From contig CM031610.1 in assembly GCA_018398815.1 (NCBI GenBank), positions 28,776,710 through 28,840,709 on the forward strand: a stretch of DNA of 64,000 nucleotides. Direction: 5' to 3'. Below are positions 1-12,065 of the stretch, in pieces. Position 1 is the stretch's first letter, and every line of letters begins with the position of its first letter. The translations under genes and the position numbers were made by a program. Origin of the DNA: Conus ventricosus. Lineage: Eukaryota; Mollusca; Gastropoda; Neogastropoda; Conidae. A model generated the notes under the pieces. The model did no database searches. It saw nothing but the letters and a program-made list of their open reading frames with translations, and had not been told where the DNA came from.

Positions 1-682
1 AAGAGGAGCCGGACAAGAGGTACATCATCACCACAGTGTGTGTGTGTGTGTGTGTGTGTTGGGGGGAAGGGGGGGGGGGGTGCTCAGTGCACTTGTGCAA
101 AAGCACATTTTTGTTGAATTCCATCACAATCTAAAGCCCAGTATTCAGTAATCTGTTCTTGTTATTTTTTCCCCTCAGTAGTTGAAGACAAATCTTCTTG
201 TATGTGATGCCTTCAGTTTAACAGTCTGTTCGTTTGTTTGTTTTTTCCTCGTGTACCAGTTCACTATATGTGGGGGGAAATGGCTGTTTTGGATGGAGTG
301 ATGTCTTTGAATTTTTTTCATTACCTTTACAGAATAGATAAGTTAAAAACAAATTTTCTATTGAGGTTTCTTTATGGCAAGTGTGTATGTGTTGCGGAGT
401 TACCTCTCTTGGCATGGTATTCTCATAGTCATATAGCACAAAGTCATGCGGTAGGCAGAGGGTTAATCATTAAGGCCAGATCCATTCTACATAAGAACAA
501 GGTATTTGTATGGACAGCTACGAGATAAATAAACTGATGACATTAATCAACCGAAACAACAAAGAACAAAAACAACAATGAACATATCATTATTAGTTCA
601 TGACAAACATCTCAGAATTGTCAGCTGTACTTTTTAGTCTTACAAGTGAGACGCATTCAGACAATGTTTGAGATGAACTTGC
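1..682. other. Left edge, RBM28 intron: no gene seen
   Basis: Contains (GT)n at 41-59 followed by a G run to 80, and otherwise unremarkable AT-rich DNA. I looked for the next RBM28 exon (linker to RRM4) on the minus strand and did not find it. Confidence 0.6.
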
Positions 683-747
683 CTTCATTCGTTTCTTCAT
701 GTCCTCCTGTGATACCCCAGCTGCAGCTTGTGTTCCGGCACGTATCA
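683..747 (-). CDS. RBM28: RBM28 exon 15: IRAGT motif
   Basis: 65 nt: after the split leucine codon it reads IRAGTQAAAGVSQEDMKKRM (human [20 protein letters not shown]). Acceptor GGGCAG. The likely donor is AAG/GCAAGT, a GC-AG intron; an alternative GT donor lies about 45 nt further (ACTT/GTAAGA) with an open frame. No further exon of the gene, in particular RRM4, is visible in bases 1-682. Confidence 0.82.
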
Positions 748-3700
748 CTGCCCATCATCATATCCATCCCACAGCATCAACACCACATCGTATTCACAAT
801 CAACACTCACATTTGACAATTATCATTACAACATAAGACGTAACGTAACGGTCATCTCTTCAAGGAGTCCTGTTTCATATCTAGCCTTGGGATTAAAAAA
901 AAAGAAGAGAGAGAGAGAGACAGGGAGAGAGAGACAGACAGAGAGAGAGAGAGAAAGAGCGAGAGAGAATGTCATATTTGCCATGTGGATCATCTCCCTT
1001 TTCTTAAAAATCAATATTTACAGGGAAAAAATGTATCCACACACACACACACACACACACAGAGAAAAGGGCATTAGCAAAACTTAGAAGTTCAAATCTC
1101 AACCTCTCAGGATACAACAATTTATCAAGCTGAACAATACTTCTGAATGGATCCTGAGATGTTATCTATTAAAAAGCAAAACAAACAACAACAGCAACAA
1201 AACAAACAAACGAAAAAGCTAGTGCCAACATACTGCATTTTCACCCACAACTCATTGGCCTTTTTTCTTGAGCCACTAACAGGGCACAATCCTCGGGCCC
1301 AGGTTAGCATCATACAAGGACCTTCAAGGCAAACTAGGTGCTCATGACATGACAGTCACACTCTGGACTTCTCTATGCACATCCTCTCCATTCTTTCATT
1401 TCTACTGATCATCATGTTGTGTGCTTTCCGTTTTCAGCTCGGTTGGTATAGATGTCTACCAACTGTGTGTGCACGCTGTGTCGCTTTGGTCAGTGAAAGG
1501 TTGGCTGGACCATTTGAATAGGAGTTACAGGTCCATCTGCCTTCCTTTTTTTTTTTTTCGTTTTTGTAAGTAGATAACATTCAGGTCATCACTGACAGTG
1601 TGTGATCTCCAGTCTTCCGGGTTTAAGAGTTCTGTACTTTCAGACAGATGTTTAGTCTGTAGTCAGAATCTTCGGTCTGGCAATTTATTCTGGGAGACTA
1701 GATTTCTCTAAGTATGTAAAACAGGACTTGCGCTGGTTTGTTGCAGTTGCAGAATCAAAGCTGTTCGATATGCTGTGCACTGACAGTCGAGCAGGAGACT
1801 TTGATCTGGAGAGACTTTGATCTGGAGAGACTTTGATCTGGAGACTTTGATCTGTGCTCGTGTTCCGTGGTTAGGTAAGGTAATGTTGCTTCCAGCCAAG
1901 CCAACCGCAAAGGGCCACATCAGGGCTGACGCCGAGTTGAAGTCAACTCACAAGTCATTAAGAAAAAAAAAGAAGAAAAAAAACTAATTCACACAACCCT
2001 TTAAAATTCACCTCCTAACTCATGTTCTGAAGCCAGGAGAGACTTACATTTCAGTCCAACGGTCTGACAGGCAAGGTGAAGGGCCTGTAACTTACAGTTT
2101 GTGTCTGCGTGTGAGGCACCGAGTCCACTGCGGACCAGTAATTTGTTACAGATTTTCCAGTGGTGGACTGGACATTGTATCGTGTGGTGATGATGCGGTC
2201 TTGGCGGCTGGCTGGGGTCTGGTTTCAGATGTCTGCTGGGACTGGGTAAAATTCATGGATAGCCTGATAAGGAAATGAAAGTTTCCTTTCAGTTCCTATC
2301 TTATGAGAAAATACTGCCAATGCTTCAAGTGTGGATGTCTCCAGGTTGTCTTAGGAGGGTTCTCTGCCAGAAAAGAGTACAGTGATGCTCAGTCCCTTCT
2401 CTGCGCAGATCTCTCAGATCCCTCAGACCATCCTCCTGGCTGCCATTACAGTGTCCAAGTGCACTGGCAAAGGATTCCCTACAATACATCAGTCTCTGCC
2501 TCTCTGCCTGCCTGGGCACTGAAGTCGCCGGCCCATAATGAGGACCTTGTCTGTGCTCTTAACTTCCACAAAGAAAGCTCTCAACCCTGTGTAAAACGCT
2601 TCTGTGGCAGGGTGAGTTCGCAGGGTGGGACAAATCCACTGATAAGAGTGAGGGCCTGGCTGTAACATAATGAAAACTGGAGAGACACAGGACAGTCGGA
2701 GCATCTGACTTGAAAGTTCTGTAGTTTACTTGCAATGGAACTTTTAATCATAAAGCCATGCTTGGAAGTCTGCAATTTTTACTATTCACTATACAGAAAG
2801 CAATCTGTTCAATCAAGAACATTGATCTGCATATTAAACTTGCTGAAGTCAGCAATGTCAATACCAAGCTAGGCTAGTTCCTTCGCAATAAGAACTGACA
2901 ATCTCTGAGCAGGGTTCCCAGGGACTTGAGCTTATGCCAAGTAAGGACCTTGTAAGTACCTATAAGGACCATTTTCTAAATTAGTAAGGACCTCTACATT
3001 AACATTAGCAGCATATATATTACAAAACGTACTTGTATATCTCTTCATGGAAATGCACCAAACACAGCATACACCCAACACAACTTGGCTGCTGTACTGC
3101 AGAATCCAATCACACTGAAAACTGTTTGTTCCCTTGTTCAGTCTTCAGTAAGAACAATGTCTTCAGTCTCTTGTCTTCCACTTCAATCCACTCTTTTCAC
3201 ACCTAAAACTAAAACCAGCTGATACTTTAACCTAACAGTCATAGCTGATACTTGAATGTCAATCTTTCACAACAGAAGAGATAAGTAAAAAAAAAAAATG
3301 ACACTGAGAATGAGAAACAAAAACAAAAACAAAACTGTTATTAGTGGTCATAGGCACTTTCAGATCCTGAATATATGTCGGAGAGAAAAAAAAGAGCACA
3401 CACACACACATACACTGGCCTTAATCAGCATTTTTTCCATTCTTTTTCAACCCTTATGATGTCCTGTTGAACTCTCTCTGCTTCATTTTTTCTGTCCTTA
3501 GCTAACAAACGCAGAGTGTTGGATCGTTCAATCCAGACTGAAACTTCTCTGCTCCTGAGACTGGAAGCTTAGACGGTCAGCCTCTTCAAGTAGATGACGT
3601 GCCTCATCACTGGTGCATTTATGTTTCTTCCTCAGGTTGACCAGTTCTTCTCCTAACCTCTTTCTCTTCTCTTTTTCCACAGCTGCCTCCTCCTCTTGCC

Positions 3701-6020
3701 TCTGTTCAGCAAGGTATCTGTCATATCGTCCCCAGGCTCCTGATGCTGAGACAAGGAGTTTTTTTGTCAATGACAACTCCCTCCACACCTCCCATATTAT
3801 GAATATGGTCTAGCACAACCCTACATGCCATCGACGCCAAATGCAGTGATCTTTCGCACACAGAACATCGAGCATAATGTTTGTTTCGGCGATCCTTCAG
3901 CAACCAGTCCTTGTACTGCTTTTGTTTTTACCCAAAGATCCTGAAATGCACTTTCCTGGCATTTCGATTGCCTTGAGCAAAGACTGGAAAATGATGGATG
4001 TAAGTATCGAGTCTTCCCGCAAAACGAGACCATGCAAAACTAGAACGAGACCTTGAGAAAAATCAAAACTTCCAAGCTGAAAGTTGTCTGCTAGGCTAGG
4101 GCCATTTGTCAGAACCCATTGGCGAGCAGATTTCAGAGTAAGTACCGCTTGCTTCCGAGATTTTCCAAACAGCATTTTGCCATCGACAATTTTGTTGGCT
4201 GTCATAAGGACTTGTAAGGACCTTGGCTTGATGCTAATATAAGCACTTGTAAGGCCTTACTTGAGGTGTTTCAAAATGTAAGGACCTGTAAGGACCGGTA
4301 AGGACCCTGGGAACCCTGTCTGAGGTGTCACTGTCATTTAAATCTTGCCTGGCACTCTACTGTTACCATGTCCATTTTCTTCTTTTTCCCTTCTTTCTTG
4401 GTGAGATGCTCCTTGATCATAGCTCATCAACCAGTCTGCCACCTTCTCCATCACTACTAAACTTTCATTCCCACCTGCACTGCCAAGGTTTTGCATGAAG
4501 ATTACTGTGCACCAATCAAACCCACTTGAATCACAGAGGGCTCTTCACTGTGGCTTACAGGGCTGTGACAGCTGTGGCAACGACAAGACTGTTCCTTTCA
4601 CATCAGTTTCCTCCTGCTGGCTTCTGGTTCAAAACCTGTCGCTGGCAGCATGGGGCCGGTTACACAAGCTGGGCCACCGTTGTTGAACAAGCTAACATGA
4701 CCTTGACCCCGGCCTTCACATGCTGAGTCTGTCCAGCATGGCTCAGCACCTTGTGGGTTTGAAACTGGACTTTGCCTTCTCCTAAACAGCCTGCCCGACA
4801 GGCTCCATCTTTCCGGATCTGGAACCGGAGTTGTCCTCCAAAGCTGTAAGCCCAACCTGCCCACCTAGCAATGCAATGTCGACATAACCCCTCATGTAGT
4901 TTGGCCAATCAGCTTCTTCCTGCTGGAAAGATGGACAGGAGAGAGTATCTCAGAGCCTTGTTCATCTCCTAAATCTCTCACATGCAGGCTTCAAGCGCCA
5001 AACAATGGGTAAATGACGATTTACCCTACAATATAATGCAATACATTACAAAAAAACACACAACACAATAGAGTACAATACAATCAAACACACTGTGACA
5101 CATAAAATACTGCACAATACTGCGCAGCATAACAAAACACATTACACTCCACGACCAAGTCTTACAGCCTTCTCTAGCAAGGAAGAGATTCCGACTGTCT
5201 TTCTTCTCTTTGACTTCTGCTTTCTGGTTCTGTGCCTGTGTACGGCTCACAGCTTGCGCCACAACCAACCGTCTCCCTCCAACCACTATGGCTCCATCCT
5301 GCACACAACACTGTGCTATTGAAAATATACGACACAAATGACAAAAAAATGCATGACAGAAAAATGATAAACATTAAAGGTATGGTGATGATGACGACAA
5401 TGATTTTCCTTCATAAGTTACTTACCTAACCCTTTCCAACATACGGTTACATGACACTCATCAAAATAATATTCATGCTGTTCCTATTTGAACAAACTTT
5501 TTTATCGCAAACCTAGATCTTCTAACAACGCAATCACCAGGCCATCTTGTCCATCCTTGACTTCATTCTTAATTGCGCAATCATTTAGTTCGTAATCAAA
5601 AATTGTTGAATTTAATAAATCTTGGCAATTCAATTCTTCAAGAAAAGAAAATTTGTGGGGGGAAAAAACACACAGCAGGTATCAGGATACTCAGTGAGGA
5701 AATGGGACACAGAAATTCTCTGTCTACTTTAACACTGCTGTGGACAGTCTGACAGCAAAACTAGCCCTGATGCACATACTTTAAAACTAAGTAGTCATAA
5801 GGCATGATATAATGAATTTATCTGCACAATTTTGCACATGCACAAAATTACACCACATTTAACAGGTACACACATAAATCAACACAGTAACATCCTTTAT
5901 TCATGAATGTGAGAAAAATGTTGTCACACACACATACACAACTTCCACACACACACACACACACACACTAACAGTCACACACACACTTACAGTTACACAC
6001 ACACACACACACACACACAG

Positions 6021-6051
<31 letters not shown>

Positions 6052-9000
6052 TACACACACACAGAGTTACACACACACACACACACACACACACAAACCA
6101 TCACTTCATTTTCAGAAATCACCCCACCATTGCAGTAACAAACTGATAAAGGCATGAACACTGACAGGACGAAGACCAACCTGAAAACTTGAAATAAAGA
6201 CATGCAAGTTATGCGGCCACTGACATTTTGATGAAAACCTGATCAAACCAGACCTCATAAACTGTCAACTAAAAATCAAACAGCTCTCTGAATTGTTTAG
6301 GCTGTCATATACAGCTCTTTCCCTTAAAATAGCAGATGAAATTCGGAATTCATCACAACAAATCCTACAAGCGGTTTTAACAGGCAGGAATATTGTAAAT
6401 GTCTGCAGGTCACAGAACACATGGCGACAATCTCACCTTGTCAGATCCCTGTGCTTTGGCCAGACACTGTTCTGCAGACTCTTTGTCCACAAACTGCACA
6501 AAGGCCGTCCCTGACCAACACACAATTTCACACAGATTAACGAATCGGAAAGATGAAACAACAAACTGACTGACACAGCTGATCACATTTCATTTAAAGT
6601 AGGGACCCACAGAAAAAGAGATCTGAAAAAAAAGGATCATTTCATGAATCTTTTTCCATTTTAGATTTTTTTTTTTTACCTGTGAGCATAAAGCAGTTGA
6701 GAGAACACAGAAGGTGGGACACCAGAAAAATAGTTAAAATATAAACTCCTATGATCCTTCGCACTGGTACAACATCTGTTTGTGTTTTTTCTCTCAACCA
6801 TTCCTTTTTATGTGCTGTCCAATTTACACTGTCCCTTCAGTGGAATCACTCCCAGGCTTCTCGTTCTGCCTCCCCAATACACATTCACATCCATACCACC
6901 TTGCAGTCCAGAAGGAACTATCACAACAGGTCATCCTGAGGCCACTCTACAGCAAAGACCCTGCATCAATGTTGCTGCTGCCACTTCCGCCGATGTTTTT
7001 GATCACAAATGTTATTATTCATACTGTTGTGCTGACTTTCAATAATAATCATCTGTAGCTCGCTGCTGGTCTGAACGGCATTGCTTGCCACCCAACCGCA
7101 CCCCCATCTTGTTAAAAAGTCTTGCTGATCATACATGAGTTGCTGGGAGCATATCTCTGGCACAATACAATGATCCTGTAGGTGGATCACTGCGTGATTA
7201 TATCCCTTTAACAGTACGACATTCCTGAAGAGTTTTACAAGAAACTGAACTTTTTTCCCCTTCAGAATTCAGCATCATCATACAGTTTATACACTACAGT
7301 TTCCTTTTCTTGCATGGAATTTGGCTCTTTCATGAAATACATTTCCTTTCAGAATAATGTATTCATCAAACTTCGGCAGAATAATTTCAAAATAATCATG
7401 ACGATTTTCTTCCTCTCCCAAACTTTTTGCTGGATGGGGACAAATAATTTTTTTTCAGCTCCTCTGCTAATGTGGCAGGGCTTACAGCAACATGATTTGA
7501 TCTGATTTGATTTCTTCCTTATCCAGTTTGCTTGCATCGAAGCAGCCACTGACCAATCTCATCCCACTACCCCCATTCTCCTCATTAACTGCTCTCCCTT
7601 ATATCGGTTGCAAAAGTTAAAATTTTCCAGTGGTTTGAATGCATTCATAATGATCCAACTGATCACATCAAGCTTTATTCTTCCACCAAGTTATCGTGAT
7701 TGTTCACAGCTTGTTGCCAGTCTAAACAGCCTAGTGCCAACACACTGCACCATGGATCACAATGAACTTATCGTTCCTAACATGACTCTCTGAGACTGCT
7801 GTATCGTTTTAGTACCAAACCAAGGACTCCATCTGTGTCACAATGAAGATCGAGCCCATGCTGGTCAACAGCAACATTTCCTATTCATCTTCACTGTCCA
7901 AAGGTAATGATCCTGAACATCTCACACACCTTCTCTTTTGTGAGGACTTAATTCGGAGATGTAGAGAGTGCAAAATAAAGGCACAAGGAACACATAGATA
8001 CAGAAAGCAAGGTACAAACATCTTTCAAAACCTCTATAACTTTCCTCTGAAAGGATTGGTTTTTGTGCCCAAGGTCTCCTCGCTTTATTGTAAACTGTGC
8101 TCAGACAAAAGGACACAGACACATTTAAGAAGAAAAAAAAAAACCCACTGTGAAACCAGACATACTGCAAGGACAAAAAGACAGAAGGAAAATAAGCAAA
8201 AATGAATCAGGTTTTCTATACGTACCGAAACATGTCTCAATTGTACATAAGCAGGATGACAAAGCAAGAGCTCTGGAAAACAGGACAACTTAGATCAAGA
8301 CTGTGAAGGAGATACAGAAACAGGAAGAGGGAAGTTAGTTTGAGAGATACAAAGGGAAATGTCCAAACCTTTAGGCTGTCCTGTCACCTTGTCCATGACA
8401 AGACGTACATAGACCAAGTCTCCAAACTCCTGGAATGCCTCCTCCATTTCCTCTTCCTCCACTTCAAAGGGAACATTCCTGAGAGAAAGTTCACAATGAG
8501 AGATATTCAACGATGATTCTGCTCATTTATATCGCTTTTAAGGGTGTCCTTGTATGTGTCCATAATGTATGAGCGAAAAATGCAAATGTATGTGTCAAAG
8601 TGTGTAATCCACGATATAACCGTTGCTGGCAATAAGAAACTGTAATTCATTCCCACTTCCCAGGATCAGGGTTTCCTTTCTTGCAATTCTTTCGTTAACT
8701 GTACAGACTTTATCAGAGGAAGGTGAGATTAATGCCCTATTAGCCTGCATTACTTAAACACAAGTTGTGAAAAGACTAAAGTACATATATAATTGGGGCC
8801 AGAATAGCTCAGTATGGAGTTGTGGCTGGAACAGGTCAGTATGGAGTTGGGGCTGCAATAGGTCAGTATGGAGTTGGGGCTGGAACTGGTCAGTATGGAG
8901 CTGGGGCTGCAATAGGTCAGTATGGAGTTGGGGCTGGAACAGGTCAGTATGGAGTTGGGGCTGCAATAGGTCAGTATGGAGTTGGGCTGGAATAGGTCAG

Positions 9001-12000
9001 TATGGAGTTGGGGCTGGAACGGGCAGTATGGAGTTGGGGCTGCAATAGGTCAGTATGGAGTTGGGGCTGGAACAGGTCAATACGTAGTTGGGGCTGGAAT
9101 AGGTCAGTATGGAGTTGGGGCTGCAATAGGTCAGTATGGAGTTGGGGCTGGAATAGGTCAGTATGGAGTTGGGGCTGGAACAGGTCAGTGTGGAGTTGGG
9201 GCTGCAATAGGTCAGTATGGAGTTGGGGCTGGAACAGGTCAATACGGAGTTGGGGCTGGAATAGGTCAGTATGGAGTTGGAGCTGGAACAGGTCAGTATG
9301 GAGTTGGGGCTGCAATAGGTCAATACGGAGCTGGGGCTGCAATAGGTCAGTATGCCTATGGTGCTGGGGCTGGAACAGGTCAGTATGGAGTTGGGGCTGC
9401 AATAGGTCAATACGGAGTTGGGGCTGCAATAGGTCAATACGGAGTTGGGGCTGGAACAGGTCAGTATGGAGTTGGGGCTGGAATAGCTCAGTATGAAGTT
9501 GGGGCTGGAATAGGTTTCTTTCTTTCTTTCTTTCTGCGTACGCAGGCTGATACTCCTGCGGACACTCCCTGTATAGCCAGGCAGTGGAGTTTTGTGTGTA
9601 TGACCCTTTTTTATCCCGCCATTAAGGCAGCCATACTCCATCTTCGGGGAAGGTGCATGCTATGTGTCACGTGTCATCCATACCAACGGCCAAACTGGGC
9701 TTCTCTTCCGAAAGTTGGTGATGGGATTTTACGTGTGTGCAAGATGTTATGCGTGCGTTCACACACGGAACCTCGGTTTATAGTCTCATTCGAAGGACTA
9801 TATGGGGAATGGAGTCAGAACCAATGTTAACTCCGAGGAAAAATCCCCCTATACCGAAATTTGAACCCGCAACCCCAGGATCACGAGTCCGGCGCTCTAC
9901 CAACTGAGCTATCCGGCCCCCGCGCTGGAATAGGTCAGTATGGAGTTGGGGCTGGAACAGGTCAGTATGGAGTTGGGGCTGGAATAGCTCAGTATGAAGT
10001 TGGGGCTGGAATAGGTCAGTATGAAGTTGTGGCTGGAACAGGTCAGTATGGAGTTGGGGCTGGAACAGGTCAGTATGGAGTTGGGGCTGGAATAGGTCAG
10101 TATGAAGTTGGGGCTGGAACAGGTCAGTATGGAGTTGGGGCTGGAACAGGTCAGTATGGAGTTGGGGCTGGAATAGCTCAGTATGAAGTTGGGGCTGGAA
10201 TAGGTCAGTATGAAGTTGTGGCTGGAATAGGTCAGTATGGAGTTGGGGCTGGAATAGGTCAGTATGGAGTTGGGGCTGGAATTAAGTCAGCATGGAGTTG
10301 GGGCTGGAATAGGTCAGTTTGGAGTTGGGGCAGGAATAGGTCAGTATGGAGTTGGGGCTGGAATAGGTCAGCATGGAGTTGGGGCTGGAATAGCTCAGTA
10401 TGGAGTTGGGGCTGGAATAGGTTAGTTTGGAGTTGGGGCTGGAATAGGTCAGTTTGGAGTTGGGGCAGGAATAGGTCAGTATGGAGTTGGGGCTGGAATA
10501 GGTCAGTATGGAGTTGGGGCTGGAATAGGTCAGTATGGAGTTGGGGCTGGAATAGGTCAGTTTGGAGTTGGGGCTGGAATAGGTCAGTTTGGAGTTGGGG
10601 CTGGAATAGGTCAGTTTGGAGTTGGGGCTGGAATAGCTCAGTATGGAGTTGGGGCTGGAATAGCTCAGTATGGAGTTGGGGCTGCAATAGGTCAGTTTGG
10701 AGTTGGGGCAGGAATAGGTCAGTATGAAGTTGGGGCTGGAATAGGTCAGTATGGAGTTGGGGCTGGAATAGCTCAGTATGGAGTTGGGGCTGGAATAGGT
10801 CAGTTTGGAGTTGGGGCAGGAATAGGTCAGTATGGAGTTGGGGCTCGAACAGGTCAATATGGAGTTCCTAAAGGACCAGAGCATGATCATGGTAATTGTG
10901 TGGTTGCTGTTTCAAACCTCCACTGGGCTGTTTTGGTACAGAGGGATTTTCCCCTCAGAGTTAAAATTGGTTGATTGGATTCCCTCAAAACTCCTTTGAA
11001 TGAGACAATAGGCAAAGGGTACATGCGTGAACATATGCAGAACATCTTGAACGCATATAAAAAACCCATCACCAACCTTCGAAAGAGAAGGCCAACTCAT
11101 ACACATATAGCATGCATCCTCCATGAAAAATCTAAGGAATGAGCGATTCATATTCCACTGAACAACATGGGAAACAAATGTTTAGTGCCAGCATGCAGCT
11201 CTTCATTTGGCTCTACCCACGAAGGCAGCCCATTGTATTGAGTGTGGACTGTCAAGAGCTTAAAATGTGGTCTCTGAGGATAGGTGCTTTATAAGTACTA
11301 TCAACCATTACTTTATTATTTCAAACTCACCTTATAAACAGAGTTCTGCCTTCCTCTACATCACTTTTCCTGGCCATCTTCATCTTTTCTGAAATGCACA
11401 CAGAACATTCACATACTTTTTTACCATGGAGGTCGCAGAGTGGATGATTTTACCGGGCCTGGAAATGCCTTCACCGAGAAGCCAACAAAACTTAAAGCAA
11501 CTCAAACATCCTGCTTCCATGCTCCTTTCCAATACCTGGTTTCCTTGCCCATGGTTTCTGTTGTTTCTACATGAGGGATGAACTCAAATCAGTATTTTCA
11601 TTCGTGTATGTGCTACGTGTTTTTAAAACAATATCTCAGAAATTGTACAACAGCTGAAAATGTTTCACAAACTTGTATTAAAATAATATATTGAATGCAT
11701 CAATCATACCAAACTTCATGTGCATTAAATGCATCCATACACTGAATCGAGCTGGTTTGGATGCGACAAGATTTTGGATAACAACTCCACTTCTGAATGT
11801 TAAATTGAAGTTCTTAACAATCAGAGTAGATTATGGATGCTCTCCATTACAGTCACTCTCTTTACATCACTCACTTTACAGACGTTTTTTCTTAATCAAT
11901 AATTACTGTGAAGCTTACAGTGGAAAAATTCTCACAACCTTTTTCGCAAATCATAACTAACTGTTTTTACTTATCCAACATGTCTTACCACATCAGAGAG

Positions 12001-12021
12001 TGAGAAGATGGAGGGAAAGGG

Positions 12022-12065
<44 letters not shown>

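Noticed and set aside
238..528. 96-codon open frame near the left edge
   Set aside because: Composition is that of AT-rich intron DNA, with no motif or splice support.
4335..4493. Open stretch on the minus strand next to element 1 as an exon
   Set aside because: No recognisable protein and no matching phase in RBM28; cannot be supported.
9850..9923. tRNA-like sequences at 9.9, 18.0 and 48.0 kb as functional tRNA genes
   Set aside because: They are followed by a shared SINE body and tail and have no Pol III terminator right after the tRNA part.
8976..10727. Long open frames in the 27-bp minisatellite as glycine-rich protein genes
   Set aside because: Open in several frames on both strands simply because the unit is 27 bp; no start context, splice signals or codon bias, and located in an RBM28 intron.
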